Source: Paraburkholderia diazotrophica (GTDB lineage: Bacteria; Pseudomonadota; Gammaproteobacteria; Burkholderiales; Burkholderiaceae). Taken from it: a stretch of DNA of 64,000 nt. This document shows positions 29,783 to 38,422 of the stretch, one piece after another (within the stretch, counting starts at the first letter, position 1; every line of letters begins with the position of its first letter). The notes under the pieces are model-generated. The model made no database searches, was not told the DNA's origin, and was given only the letters and a program-made list of their open reading frames with translations. A program made the translations under genes and the position numbers. The stretch lies in contig NZ_FNYE01000005.1 of the NCBI RefSeq assembly GCF_900108945.1, positions 186,001 through 250,000 of the forward strand, written 5' to 3'.

Positions 29783-30604
29783 TCAGCGAGCCGCTTCCTC
29801 GACCTTCCCCTGGATCACCGCCGACAGGCGGCGCAAATCCACCAGCACCGCATCGGCGCCCTGGAGCGCTTCGAGACTCGCGCCGAGGCGTTCGAGCGCG
29901 GCGACGATTTCGTCGATGCGCTGCGTTTGCGTCGCCGCGTGGTCGATCAGCCCATGAATCGCGAGCGAAACGGGATCGTCGGCGTTGGGCGTAATACCGT
30001 ACGCGCAGAAAGCGGCGCGCGCGGGAGCCGCTTTGGCGTCGACGTCCTTAGCGTCGGCGGCCGGCGAACGAACAACCGTCGCCGCCGTGGCGGGCATGAC
30101 GACGCGCGCCGGATTGCCCACGGCCGTGCCGCCCGCCGGCACAGGTTTCACGACGACGGCGTTCGAGCCGATCTTCGCGTCCGCGCCGATCGTGAAGCCG
30201 CCCAGCACCTTCGCGCCCGCGCCGACGATCACGCCGCGCTCGAGCGTCGGATGGCGCTTCGCGCCGCGCGTGAGCGACGTGCCGCCGAGCGTGACGCCCT
30301 GGTAGATCGTGCAGTCGTCGCCGATTTCAGCTGTCTCGCCGATCACGACGCCCATGCCGTGATCGATGAACACACGCCGCCCGACCGTCGCGCCCGGGTG
30401 AATCTCGATGCCCGTCATGAAGCGGCCGAACTGGGAGACGAAGCGCGCGAGCCAGCGGCGCTTCGCGCGCCAGCACGCATGCGCGAAGCGATGGAACATC
30501 AGCGCGTGCAAGCCCGGATAGCACGTGAGAACTTCCCAGGCGCTGCGGGCGGCAGGATCGCGCTCGCGGATCGTGGCAATGTCTTCTCGGAGTCTCGTGA
30601 ACAT
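29783..30604 (-). CDS. cysE: Serine O-acetyltransferase
   Basis: The protein (273 residues) makes O-acetylserine for cysteine synthesis. After an N-terminal helical region there is a left-handed beta-helix of hexapeptide repeats (about 60-150), including [20 protein letters not shown] and GVTLGGTS. The first 160 residues look complete. The C-terminal 110 residues form an Ala-rich linker and a helix pair not seen in E. coli CysE but usual for longer betaproteobacterial forms. The start MFTRLREDI is preferred to an ATG 17 codons upstream. Confidence 0.9.
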   Translation of the reverse strand: MFTRLREDIATIRERDPAARSAWEVLTCYPGLHALMFHRFAHACWRAKRRWLARFVSQFGRFMTGIEIHPGATVGRRVFIDHGMGVVIGETAEIGDDCTIYQGVTLGGTSLTRGAKRHPTLERGVIVGAGAKVLGGFTIGADAKIGSNAVVVKPVPAGGTAVGNPARVVMPATAATVVRSPAADAKDVDAKAAPARAAFCAYGITPNADDPVSLAIHGLIDHAATQTQRIDEIVAALERLGASLEALQGADAVLVDLRRLSAVIQGKVEEAAR

Positions 30605-30960
30605 GGCAGTGGACTGTCGTAGGGATTGAGCGCTGCCGTTTGCATCCATTCGCATCTATTGCACACGGAGCGCTTTGCTTATGACGTTTTCGGGTCATTG
30701 TAGGGCGAATGAGCGAAAGCTGCCGGAAGTCCACGCGATCGGGAAGGTTTGGAATTTCGCGCGCCAGATCGCGAGTGGGCGTGCATATGCATCGGGCGCT
30801 CAAGCCCGTTTGCCGGCGCTTATGCTGCCCCGCTTGGCCGGCACGACTGCCCGCCGGCGACACAACAGCCTCTGCACGAGGCGCCAACGGGACACGAAAG
30901 CTGGCGCAAAACGCCGACGCCAAAGATCAGTATCCGGACGCAACGCAAGCGGGCGGGCAC

Positions 30961-31782
30961 TCACCCTTGCTCGCCGTCCCGCCCCTTCGCCTTCAGCAGA
31001 ATGTGCTTCGCGATGCCCCGCACGATATTGACCTCCTCGCGTTCGAGACCCGAGCGAGCGAAGAGCCGCCGCAAGCGCGACATCAGCTTCTTCGGATTAC
31101 CGGGATCGAGGAAGTCGAGCGCAATCAACGCGTTTTCCAGGTGCACGTACATGCGCTCGATCTCGTCGCTGGGGGCAAACGTGCCCGCGCTCCCGGAGAC
31201 GGGTTCCGTACCTTCGCCTTCGACCAGATACGCCATGCGCAGCTCATACGACAGTACCTGGATGGCCTGCGCGAGATTCAGCGAGCTATACGCGGGATTG
31301 GCGGGAATATGTGCGAGCGCGCTGCACCGCTCGACGTCTTCATTCGACAGCCCTGTACGCTCGTTGCCGAACACGAGCGCGATATCGCCATGCGCGGCAT
31401 GCTCGCGGGCCTGCGTCGCGGCGGCGCGCGGCGGCAACTGCGGCGGCCCGTACTCGCGGGCGCGCGCGGTCAGCGCGAGCGACCATTGCACGCCCGAGAG
31501 CGCGTCGGCCAGCGTGGGCACGACATGTGCGGTCGCAAGCACGTCGTCTGCGCCGCTCGCCATCGCGATCGCATCCGGATCGTTCTTCACATCGGGAGAA
31601 CGCGGCGACACCAGCACGAGGCGCGAAAATCCCATCGTCTTCAACGCGCGCGCGGCCGCGCCGACGTTGCCGGGATGGCTTGGCTCGACGAGCACGAAAC
31701 GTGTCGACGTAAAGCCGCCGCCGATGCTGTTCGCATTGTCGGAAGCGGTACTGGACTGAGGTAGCGAAGGCGTTTGAACCAC
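30961..31782 (-). CDS. trmJ: tRNA (cytidine/uridine-2'-O-)-methyltransferase
   Basis: The protein (about 273 residues) is a SPOUT-fold RNA methyltransferase. It opens with TRFVLVEPSHPGNVGAAARA, and knot-region motifs are LVFGNERTGLSNEDVERC and IPANPAYSSLNLAQAIQVLS. This matches TrmJ, which 2'-O-methylates position 32 of tRNAs. The start is uncertain: a GTG at 31782 is used, but an ATG at 31830 adds 16 residues without family similarity. It is divergent from suhB. Confidence 0.88.
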   Translation of the reverse strand: MVQTPSLPQSSTASDNANSIGGGFTSTRFVLVEPSHPGNVGAAARALKTMGFSRLVLVSPRSPDVKNDPDAIAMASGADDVLATAHVVPTLADALSGVQWSLALTARAREYGPPQLPPRAAATQAREHAAHGDIALVFGNERTGLSNEDVERCSALAHIPANPAYSSLNLAQAIQVLSYELRMAYLVEGEGTEPVSGSAGTFAPSDEIERMYVHLENALIALDFLDPGNPKKLMSRLRRLFARSGLEREEVNIVRGIAKHILLKAKGRDGEQG

Positions 31783-32183
31783 GATAACGAATTGGATGGC
31801 AAGGAAAGAGTAATGGTAGCGCCAAGCCATGCCGCGTTTCCATCTGCCGTTTGGCTAATGCTTCGCTTGTCGCACGTTCGACGCCCCGTCCTTCGCCTTC
31901 TGCCGCGAGTTCAGGCCGGCATCATTGCGCCTGAGATCGGCAGAGTCGAGATAAAAGCCAGATAAAACTCAGGTAAAATCGCGACATTCGCGCCGTGCCG
32001 TCTCGCCCTTCGCAAGGCACTCACGCCACCGCGCATCGCTCTTCTTCAATTCGTCTCCGTCGACGGAATGTGTGTCCAGGTTTCGACCCAGTCTTGCCCG
32101 ACACCCGTTTCGCGTGATTTACGGCTTATTTTCAGCTCAACACCGGACAGCCGCCATGCGCGTCCGGCACAAGGATCAGGCTC
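31783..32183. other. Divergent intergenic region between trmJ and suhB
   Basis: This 400-bp spacer has no supported gene. The right-hand half contains several AT-rich hexamers (for example TAAAAT near 31974) that could be the suhB -10 box, but no clear -35 partner is visible. Confidence 0.4.
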
Positions 32184-32987
32184 ATGCATCCCATGCTCAA
32201 TATCGCTGTCAAGGCCGCTCGCCGCGCCGGGCAGATCATCAACCGCGCGTCGCTCGATCTCGACCTCGTGCAGGTCAGCAAGAAGCAGCACAACGATTTC
32301 GTCACGGAGGTCGACAAGGCGTCGGAAGCGGCCATCATTGAAACGCTGACCACCGCCTACCCCGATCATTCGATCCTCGCCGAAGAATCCGGTGAATCGG
32401 GCAACGAGTCCGAATTCCAGTGGATCATCGATCCCCTCGACGGCACCACGAACTTCATCCACGGCTTCCAGTATTACTGCGTATCGATCGCGCTCGCGCA
32501 CAAGGGCATCGTTACGCAAGCCGTCGTCTACGACCCGACACGCAACGATCTCTTCACGGCGTCACGCGGCCGCGGCGCGTATCTGAACGACCGGCGCATT
32601 CGCGTCGGCCGCCGCGACCGGCTCGCAGACGGCCTGATCGGCACCGGCTTCCCGTTCCGCGAAAAGGACACGCTGGAACCGTACACGCGCCTCTTCGCCG
32701 AAATGACCAACGCCTGCGCGGGCCTGCGCCGTCCGGGCGCGGCCGCGCTCGATCTGGCGAACGTCGCGGCGGGCCGCCTCGACGGCTTCTTCGAGCAAGG
32801 CATCAGCGCGTGGGACATGGCGGCGGGCAGCCTGCTGATCACGGAAGCGGGCGGCCTCGTCGGCAACTACACGGGCGATTCGGACTTCCTGCACAAGCAT
32901 GAGATCGTCGCGGGCAATCCGAAGATATACGCACAGATGATTCCGATCCTGTCGCGCTACACCCGTACGAAGGAACAGGCAGCCTAA
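32184..32987 (+). CDS. suhB: Inositol-1-monophosphatase family protein
   Basis: The protein (267 residues) is a Li-sensitive phosphatase family member. Metal-site motifs are [23 protein letters not shown] and the C-terminal [18 protein letters not shown]. In E. coli SuhB also acts in rRNA transcription antitermination. It lies upstream of lplT and mutS, the usual Burkholderia order. Confidence 0.94.
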   Translation: MHPMLNIAVKAARRAGQIINRASLDLDLVQVSKKQHNDFVTEVDKASEAAIIETLTTAYPDHSILAEESGESGNESEFQWIIDPLDGTTNFIHGFQYYCVSIALAHKGIVTQAVVYDPTRNDLFTASRGRGAYLNDRRIRVGRRDRLADGLIGTGFPFREKDTLEPYTRLFAEMTNACAGLRRPGAAALDLANVAAGRLDGFFEQGISAWDMAAGSLLITEAGGLVGNYTGDSDFLHKHEIVAGNPKIYAQMIPILSRYTRTKEQAA

Positions 32988-33145
32988 GACGCTGCGCGCA
33001 TTCGACAAGCGGCTTCGGCCGCTTTTTTTGTATGGGGCACCGCTTTTGCTGCGCTGGCGGTAGGGGCTGGCCAGATGCGCTGCAAGCCAGGCCGCCAGAT
33101 CGGCTCGCCGCGCACGAACGCGGTCGCTGTGTTCCAATCGGAAGC

Positions 33146-34444
33146 ATGAAGAAAGGCTTCTATACGATCATCGCGGCGCAATTCGTGTCGTCGCTCGCCG
33201 ATAACGCGCTCCTGATCGCGGCCATCGCGCTGCTTGCCGTGATTCGCTCGCCCGCCTGGGTCACGCCGCTGCTGCAGATTTTCTTCACGATTTCCTATGT
33301 GCTGCTCGCGCCGTTCGTCGGCGCATTCGCCGATGCGCTGCAAAAGCGCCACGTGATGTTCATCTCGAACGCGCTGAAGGCGGCCGGCTGTCTGATGATG
33401 ATCGCGGGCGTGCATCCGATGATCGCCTACGGCGTGGTCGGCTTCGGCGCGGCCGCGTACTCGCCCGCAAAGTACGGCATTCTGACCGAGTTGCTGGCCG
33501 CCGAACGGCTCGTCGTTGCGAACGCCTGGCTCGAATCGGCAACCGTTTTGTCGACGATCGCCGGTACGATGCTGGGCGGCGCGCTGATCAGCACGTACGC
33601 GTCGCACTTCGTCCAGCACGCGCAACTGCCGCTGATTCACACGGCCGCCGACCTCGCGATGCTCGCCGTGATGATCACGTACGCGATTGCGGCGGCGCTG
33701 AACGTCGGCATTCCGGACACGGGCGCGCGTTATCCGAACCGGCTCGTCGAGCCCGGCCAGTTGCTCGGCGAATTCATTCGCTGCTTCAACGTGCTCTGGT
33801 CCGACCGCCTCGCGCAAATCGCGCTGTGGGTCACGACGCTGATGTGGGGCGGCGCCGTCACGCTGCAACTACTCGTGCTGAAGTGGGCGGACGCGAACCT
33901 TGGGCTGTCGCTGTCGAAGGCGGCCGTGATGCAGGGCGTGGCCGGCTTCGGCATCGCGATCGGCGCAGCGGCCGCCGCCGCATGGATTCCGTTGCGCAGT
34001 TCGCTGAAGGTGCTGCCCGTCGGGCTGCTGATGGGCGCCGTCGCCGTCGCGATGGCGTTCTACAGCAAGGGGCTCTTTCCACCCGGCGCGGGGTTGCGCG
34101 TCGGCGCCCTCTTCGCGCCCGCTTACATCATCCTCGCCTATCCGCTGATGATCCTGCTAGGCGCGCTGTCCGGCTTCTTCATCGTGCCGATGAACGCGAT
34201 TCTCCAGCATCGCGGCGCGACGCTGCTGACGGCGGGCCACTCGATCGCCGTGCAAAACTTCAATCAGAACCTCGCCGTGCTGCTGATGCTCGGCGCCTAC
34301 GCCATCCTGCTAACGGCGACGATGCCCGTGCAGTGGATCATCGCCGTGTTCGGAGTCTTCATCACAGGCATGATGTGGCTCGCTAAACGCCGAAGCGCCG
34401 CGAATGCGCACAAGGTAGACATGCACGCGCTGATCGAGGAATGA
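33146..34444 (+). CDS. lplT: Lysophospholipid transporter (MFS)
   Basis: The protein (432 residues) is a major facilitator of about 12 transmembrane helices. It begins MKKGFYTIIAAQFVSSLADN, which is the LplT-type start, with the PAKYGILTELL segment that is typical of the family. LplT flips lysophospholipids across the inner membrane for reacylation by Aas. Here no acyltransferase is fused. It is followed by the left end of the integrated element. Confidence 0.9.
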   Translation: MKKGFYTIIAAQFVSSLADNALLIAAIALLAVIRSPAWVTPLLQIFFTISYVLLAPFVGAFADALQKRHVMFISNALKAAGCLMMIAGVHPMIAYGVVGFGAAAYSPAKYGILTELLAAERLVVANAWLESATVLSTIAGTMLGGALISTYASHFVQHAQLPLIHTAADLAMLAVMITYAIAAALNVGIPDTGARYPNRLVEPGQLLGEFIRCFNVLWSDRLAQIALWVTTLMWGGAVTLQLLVLKWADANLGLSLSKAAVMQGVAGFGIAIGAAAAAAWIPLRSSLKVLPVGLLMGAVAVAMAFYSKGLFPPGAGLRVGALFAPAYIILAYPLMILLGALSGFFIVPMNAILQHRGATLLTAGHSIAVQNFNQNLAVLLMLGAYAILLTATMPVQWIIAVFGVFITGMMWLAKRRSAANAHKVDMHALIEE

Positions 34445-34487
34445 CTGAAGCGTGAGCGCAGCATAGCCGCGTGACGATCGCGACGGC

Positions 34488-34509
34488 AACCTGGCCATCC
34501 GGCCAGGTT
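34488..34509 (+). terminator. Hairpin after lplT
   Basis: A perfect 9-bp stem AACCTGGCC/GGCCAGGTT with an ATCC loop lies 44 bp after the lplT stop. There is no T-run, so it may be a weak or rho-assisted terminator. Confidence 0.45.
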
Positions 34510-34570
34510 CGCGCAACGCTTCGACGGGTTAAACTCACGCCCTGAACAGTCACGCAAGAAAGACACGAGG

Positions 34571-34636
34571 ATGGGCACTCAAACCGCAGCCGCAAACGAC
34601 TTCGCGCAACACACTCCCATGATGCAGCGGATTTAG
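34571..34636 (+). pseudogene. mutS: Severed 5' end of mutS
   Basis: From the ATG at 34571 the frame encodes [19 protein letters not shown], then R, I and a stop. The AQHTPMMQ part is the conserved N-terminal start of Burkholderia MutS and also occurs in the intact mutS at 51000. The gene order suhB-lplT-mutS confirms this is the native mutS start. The coding frame is interrupted right after the codons for MMQ by the integrated element. The original promoter should lie in the 60 bp upstream and would now read into the element. Confidence 0.85.
34619..34628 (+). repeat. Left attachment core (attL)
   Basis: The 10-bp ATGATGCAGC is identical to 51033-51042 at the right end. Left of it is native mutS sequence; right of it the mutS frame is lost. 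The exact crossover bases cannot be fixed because the element also mimics the codons upstream of the core. Confidence 0.7.
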
Positions 34637-34753
34637 TCGCCCGACGGATACGGCTTTGGCAGGGGCATCTGGTCTGACCTACACCTATACCGACACTCGC
34701 AGTCAACACGATCAAGTTCACAGCCAGCTAAGGTACGCCGCGCCAAAACGGCA

Positions 34754-34880
34754 GCTTCCTGTGTTAGGCTGCCTTCAGATGGCCCGGCGCCTATAACTTC
34801 GGAAGGGTGCTCCCCGTTAGTGCTTCGCGGTCCGCTGACGGAGCCACCCCCGGTCTCGAGGGGTGCCGGGCCTGACCGCC
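34754..34880 (+). ncRNA. Structured RNA element, copy C (C4-antisense-like)
   Basis: An extended -10-like TGTTAGGCT (34762-34770) is followed 38 nt later by hairpin 1 (arms 34809-34820 and 34835-34844, 14-nt loop). Hairpin 2 follows (CACCCC 34845-34850 with GGGGTG 34860-34865), then GACCGC (34874-34879), which is complementary to GCGGTC in loop 1. Two more copies with covarying pairs lie at 49272 and 49436. It ends about 30 nt before the lipoprotein gene at 34911, so it may be that gene's leader. It resembles, in concept, the C4 antisense RNA of phages P1/P7. Confidence 0.6.
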
Positions 34881-34910
34881 AAAAACAAAGCGAAAAGCTT
34901 CGGGGAAGAC

Positions 34911-35438
34911 GTGAAAAAGACCATCATCGCGCTCTGCGTGGCACTCACCGCCTGCACCGCTTCTTACCAGAATCAGGATCTCGCCGGCTCGGGCGCAATC
35001 CCAACCCATCTCTCAGCCAGCTCGCTCGTGTACGTCGCGATGCCTGCCGACGGCGCGTATGAATCGACCGTGTACCCTGGCTCCGGCCGCACGACAGCGC
35101 AGGCAGTCGCGGCGGCATTCGCGCGACACGGTTCGGCTGTCACAATCGCAGATGCAACCGCGCCGCGCGAGCGCGTCATAGCAGACGCTCGTGCAGCGGG
35201 CGCGCAGTTCGCGGCGGTCCCGGTGATTTCTCACTGGGAGCCGCGCGCGACTGAGTGGTCGGGCCGCCCGAGCCGCATGTCGGTTTCGCTGGCTATGATC
35301 GACGTGCCGAGCGGAGCCGTCGTCAGCAACGTTGAATTGAGCGGCCGCAGTCGCATCATCTCCTTCACCAGCACGTCGCCCGACAGCCTGTTGCGCGAGC
35401 CCATCGGCAAGTACGTCGACGGGCTCTATTCGCGCTAG
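34911..35438 (+). CDS. Phage-borne lipoprotein of unknown function
   Basis: This 175-residue protein starts with GTG after GGGGAAGA. It has a short signal peptide with lipobox LTAC (IIALCVALTAC), so it should be lipid-anchored. The mature part (about 45-170) has alternating strands and helices, for example VYVAMPADGAYESTV and VSLAMIDVPSGAVVSNVEL. It may belong to the DUF4823 lipoproteins, but I am not sure. It lies in the left cargo arm downstream of RNA copy C, and the old mutS promoter could also feed it. Surface or superinfection roles are possible but unproven. Confidence 0.7.
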   Translation: MKKTIIALCVALTACTASYQNQDLAGSGAIPTHLSASSLVYVAMPADGAYESTVYPGSGRTTAQAVAAAFARHGSAVTIADATAPRERVIADARAAGAQFAAVPVISHWEPRATEWSGRPSRMSVSLAMIDVPSGAVVSNVELSGRSRIISFTSTSPDSLLREPIGKYVDGLYSR

Positions 35439-35656
35439 CACTGGCTCCAATAGCCGGTCACGCGGCCGAGGATCTGCGCACCGTCGGGCTTGCCTCGATG
35501 CACGCCGACGACACCACCGACGCGTGCAATAGCATACTGGTGCGACTCGACGCGACGAGCGCGGACATAGGTCAGGAAATCGCCGACGCGGAACGGGGAG
35601 CCCTGAAGACCGCGCAGGTCATCGGCAGCCACAGGGAACATTTTCGAGGTTTGCAT
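35435..35656 (-). CDS. Small phage protein of unknown function
   Basis: The protein (73 residues) starts MQTSKMFPVAADDLRGLQGS; GGAAACC lies a few bases before the ATG. A core such as FRVGDFLTYVRARRVESHQY followed by AIARVGGVVGVHRG suggests a small beta barrel. I do not recognise the family. Its 3' end overlaps the 3' end of the convergent lipoprotein gene by 4 bp. Confidence 0.5.
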   Translation of the reverse strand: MQTSKMFPVAADDLRGLQGSPFRVGDFLTYVRARRVESHQYAIARVGGVVGVHRGKPDGAQILGRVTGYWSQC

Positions 35657-35802
35657 GATGGTTTCCGTATGCAGTTGACGCCGCACCCGCTGCTAAACGG
35701 GGTGAGCGACGATGACAGGGTTAGCAGACCGGGGCATACGGAACCCGGCAGGCCGAAGCCTCCCCACCACCGCCGCCCATAGAAGGCGCGCAAGTACAGA
35801 CG

Positions 35803-35826
35803 AAAAAATACCGCCATTCGGCGGTA
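35803..35826 (-). terminator. Minus-strand terminator in cargo arm
   Basis: On the minus strand TACCGCC-GAAT-GGCGGTA is followed by six T. It would stop leftward transcription, for example run-through from the 593-residue gene, before it reaches the small gene at 35435. Confidence 0.7.
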
Positions 35827-35914
35827 GTCCGCCGCATGCATTCGGGCTGCTAAACCCGACCGACGTTGTTGCGTCGATGGGTGGAAGCATAGCCAAAACT
35901 GCGGCACAATACAA

Positions 35915-35934
35915 TGAAAATTCGTTTATTTTCA
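35915..35934. promoter_or_regulatory. Inverted-repeat operator in AT-rich promoter region
   Basis: A perfect 7-bp inverted repeat, TGAAAAT-N6-ATTTTCA, lies in an AT-rich patch about 40 nt before the DUF4224-type gene. The sequence just after it (CAATACGTTAGGC) could hold a -10 element. It looks like a repressor site for this small rightward operon. Confidence 0.5.
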
Positions 35935-35975
35935 ATACGTTAGGCGTTGCCGAACATTGTACGGAGTTGCCCGAC

Positions 35976-36212
35976 GTGGATGCCCGCCTGTTATCGCCCG
36001 AAGACCTTGTGCGTATCACTGGTGCCAAACGCTATTCGAAACAGCGCCGCTGGTTTCACGACGAGTTCGGTGTCGAAGTCGTGACGCGCGATAACGGAAG
36101 CATCGTCATGACGTGGGCGACGTTCAGCCAGCTCGTCGCGAAGCGCGCCGGCGTCGTACTGCCAAGGGACAACGAGACTGGCAAACCAAACGTCAAACTC
36201 CATTTCGACTGA
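35976..36212 (+). CDS. DUF4224-like phage protein
   Basis: The 78-residue protein has the pattern LLSPEDLVRITGAKRYSKQ followed by RRWFHDEFGVEVV. This matches the short DUF4224 domain found in phages and islands, which is likely nucleic-acid binding. The GTG at 35976 is taken as start because a GGAG lies about 10 nt upstream and an operator-like palindrome lies before it; a longer frame from an ATG at 35877 would place the operator inside the gene. It is followed 21 bp later by a small exported protein. Confidence 0.55.
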   Translation: MDARLLSPEDLVRITGAKRYSKQRRWFHDEFGVEVVTRDNGSIVMTWATFSQLVAKRAGVVLPRDNETGKPNVKLHFD

Positions 36213-36233
36213 CCACCAACGGGGGAAACAAGA

Positions 36234-36551
36234 ATGCTGCGAAGAGCACTAATGCTCGCAATCGCGGGCGCAACGCTGGTCGTGGGCATAGTGGCCGAAG
36301 CCTCGACACTCGATCGCCTTGCGAGGCGAGGTTTCGGTGTGGTCGAAGAGACTCAGGTGAACGGCGAATTTCAGGGATGCGAGTCCGGGCGTCGCATCCC
36401 GTTCATGGATGGCCTGATTTTCGTATGCAGCGGCTACAGCTACCACTATTCCTATAGCCCCGAAGCGCTCATCCTGAAGAGCGTGCGCACCGGCGAGATC
36501 CGCGTCCTGATCGATGACGAGGAATTCGACGGCACGGTCTACAAACGCTGA
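36234..36551 (+). CDS. Small exported protein in phage cargo arm
   Basis: This 105-residue protein has a signal peptide (MLRRALMLAIAGATLVVGIV, cleaved near AEA-ST) and a mature part with two Cys (in FQGCESG and FVCSGYS) that could form a disulfide. A Tyr-rich YSYHYSYSPE stretch follows. A GGGG-rich ribosome-binding site precedes the ATG. I do not recognise the family. It is probably co-transcribed with the DUF4224-like gene and could act in the periplasm of the lysogen. Confidence 0.55.
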   Translation: MLRRALMLAIAGATLVVGIVAEASTLDRLARRGFGVVEETQVNGEFQGCESGRRIPFMDGLIFVCSGYSYHYSYSPEALILKSVRTGEIRVLIDDEEFDGTVYKR

Positions 36552-36564
36552 ACGACCTGCCCCA

Positions 36565-38346
36565 TCACTTCGAGTTGGGCACTGCGTACACGCGCATGCC
36601 CTCTCGGACCTTGGCGTTGCCGTCGGGCCATAGGAAACCGGCCGGATCGCCCACCTTCGCACGCTCCACGGGTTTGTCGTTGACTCGGATCGACGCGACA
36701 TCGGCTTCGTCGAAGTAGATCAGCCCCTCAACCGCTAACCTGTCACCCACTGCGATCTCGTTCTCCGCGATAACGACGCCCAACTTTCCCGTCATCGCTT
36801 TGGCCACGGTACCGATGTAGCGGTAATGAGCCGGCACAGGTTCGATGCGTTGATGGCCGTAAACGACCGCTTTGACGTGCTCAGAAGGCCAATCGAGTTT
36901 GCGCATGTTGACCACCATTCGATATAGGTCAAACGTCGTCAACAGCCCGAGCCCGGTTTCGCCCGCAACATCAAGCAGTTCTTGTCGGAACGGCATGTCG
37001 TTCTCGCGCTCGAGCGGCGGCAAATGCCGTTGGTGGTTGATAATCGCAAGGCCCTGGACGTCCGTTCGCTTTAGCTCTTTCGCGTTGATGAACGCATGTT
37101 TGGTGGCCTGAGTTGCGTCGTCATCGCTCGGATAGCCGCCGATGCCCTTGATATCGACGATCAGCAATGGGCTTCGGTCCTCAATGCGAAGATCTTCGCG
37201 ACGGCTCTTGCCTTCCTGATCGCGGATCTTGTCCATATCCACTACGTGTTCAAAACCGATCTCGGCGAGCGCCTTTTCCACGGCCACCACGAGCGGGTCG
37301 CCGGTTTCCGTGAGCAGATCGTGCAACCATCCGTTTGCCGCGCGTTCTGCCTCAATGTCGGTGTCCAGCCGTGCCAGCGTCGCCTCAGTTTCCGCAGCGA
37401 TTCGGGCTTTCTCGGCTTGTAGCTCAGCAACACGCGGCAACTCATACTCAGCGCGATTCGCCCATCGGCCTCGTTCGATTTCGGGAAATAGATGTGGTGC
37501 CAGTTCGGGCAGAGCAATCGTCATCAACTCTTGAAGGAAGACAGCCTTTTGTGCCAATTGCGGTAGCACGATCGTCAACCCTTTCCCGCATCGCCGCATG
37601 ATGCCGACGGCGTTACCAAACTTGTTCACCGCGAGGGTTTGCCACGGGTCGGTCTTTCTAAAGCCGCCTTTGAGTGTGCATTCGAACGATGCGTCGCTAA
37701 GGTACTTTTGCAACAGGGTACCCACAGGGGACGAATCAACGACACGAATCGACCTACCGGCGTCGTGCGTAATCAACATGTCCGCAAGTTCGGATGTGAT
37801 GCTCCAGACATCCCTTTTTACCTCACGTTCCGGAACGAAACCGTGATACGTACGTTGGCCCATCGCCAAAGTCATGTAGGTGCGGGGTGCTGCAAAAATC
37901 ACAAACACGCCGCCGTTTTTCAGGATCCGATCGAATATAGACGACACTGCAATAACGGTACGGATGCGGCAGTCGATAAATCCCCTATCGCACTTTGCCC
38001 CCAGATCGGACTCACCATCTGGTCTGTGCGGCTCACCGGTGGGCCCATTGTCGAAGGGCCCCAGTGAAAGATCGGCGATGACTATTTCCGCTTCCGCGTG
38101 CCCCGCCAGTTCCTCGTGCTGTATCACCGGCGTAAAGATCGCAGACTTTTCTACCCGGTACGGCGTACCGAGTGAACCTTCGACCACGTCAGCCCATCGT
38201 TCGCGCAACGCTTCTTCCACGTCGCTCCCCATGTCGAGCAGCAAGATTTTTGGGTGCGCATATTTGCTCTGCGCTGACGACAGCCCGGCGAGTTCGGCCA
38301 GCTTTTTGTGCTCTCGTATTAGTTTCGTTGACAGTTCAGAAGCCAT
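36565..38346 (-). CDS. 593-residue protein with nuclease-like and EF-Tu domain-II-like regions
   Basis: I do not recognise this protein as a known named system. Residues 30-270 look like alternating beta/alpha folds (KILLLDMGSDVEEALRERW, then GGVFVIFAAP). A helical, partly coiled segment covers 300-365. Residues 377-400 contain an acidic pair at 384-385 and V-D398-I-K400, a spacing compatible with a PD-(D/E)xK nuclease core. Residues 510-590 (IGTVAKAMTGKLGVVI, vGD-like AVGDRLAVEG, VREGMRVYAV) closely follow the EF-Tu domain-II-type beta barrel of small translation-factor-like proteins. Its codon and base use look less GC-rich than the neighbours. Being a lone cargo gene in a mobile element, it is a candidate anti-phage gene; this is inference. 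Confidence 0.65.
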   Translation of the reverse strand: MASELSTKLIREHKKLAELAGLSSAQSKYAHPKILLLDMGSDVEEALRERWADVVEGSLGTPYRVEKSAIFTPVIQHEELAGHAEAEIVIADLSLGPFDNGPTGEPHRPDGESDLGAKCDRGFIDCRIRTVIAVSSIFDRILKNGGVFVIFAAPRTYMTLAMGQRTYHGFVPEREVKRDVWSITSELADMLITHDAGRSIRVVDSSPVGTLLQKYLSDASFECTLKGGFRKTDPWQTLAVNKFGNAVGIMRRCGKGLTIVLPQLAQKAVFLQELMTIALPELAPHLFPEIERGRWANRAEYELPRVAELQAEKARIAAETEATLARLDTDIEAERAANGWLHDLLTETGDPLVVAVEKALAEIGFEHVVDMDKIRDQEGKSRREDLRIEDRSPLLIVDIKGIGGYPSDDDATQATKHAFINAKELKRTDVQGLAIINHQRHLPPLERENDMPFRQELLDVAGETGLGLLTTFDLYRMVVNMRKLDWPSEHVKAVVYGHQRIEPVPAHYRYIGTVAKAMTGKLGVVIAENEIAVGDRLAVEGLIYFDEADVASIRVNDKPVERAKVGDPAGFLWPDGNAKVREGMRVYAVPNSK

Positions 38347-38422
38347 TCTTTGCGCCGCGCAGTTGGCCGAAGCGCACGATGCGCATTCGTCTGACGCATA
38401 TTATGGCTGAACCTGACACCCT

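Noticed and set aside
35693..36028. Leftward 111-codon frame in the cargo arm
   Set aside because: It runs through the operator-like palindrome and the terminator hairpin, with no good ribosome-binding site and no similarity I recognise.
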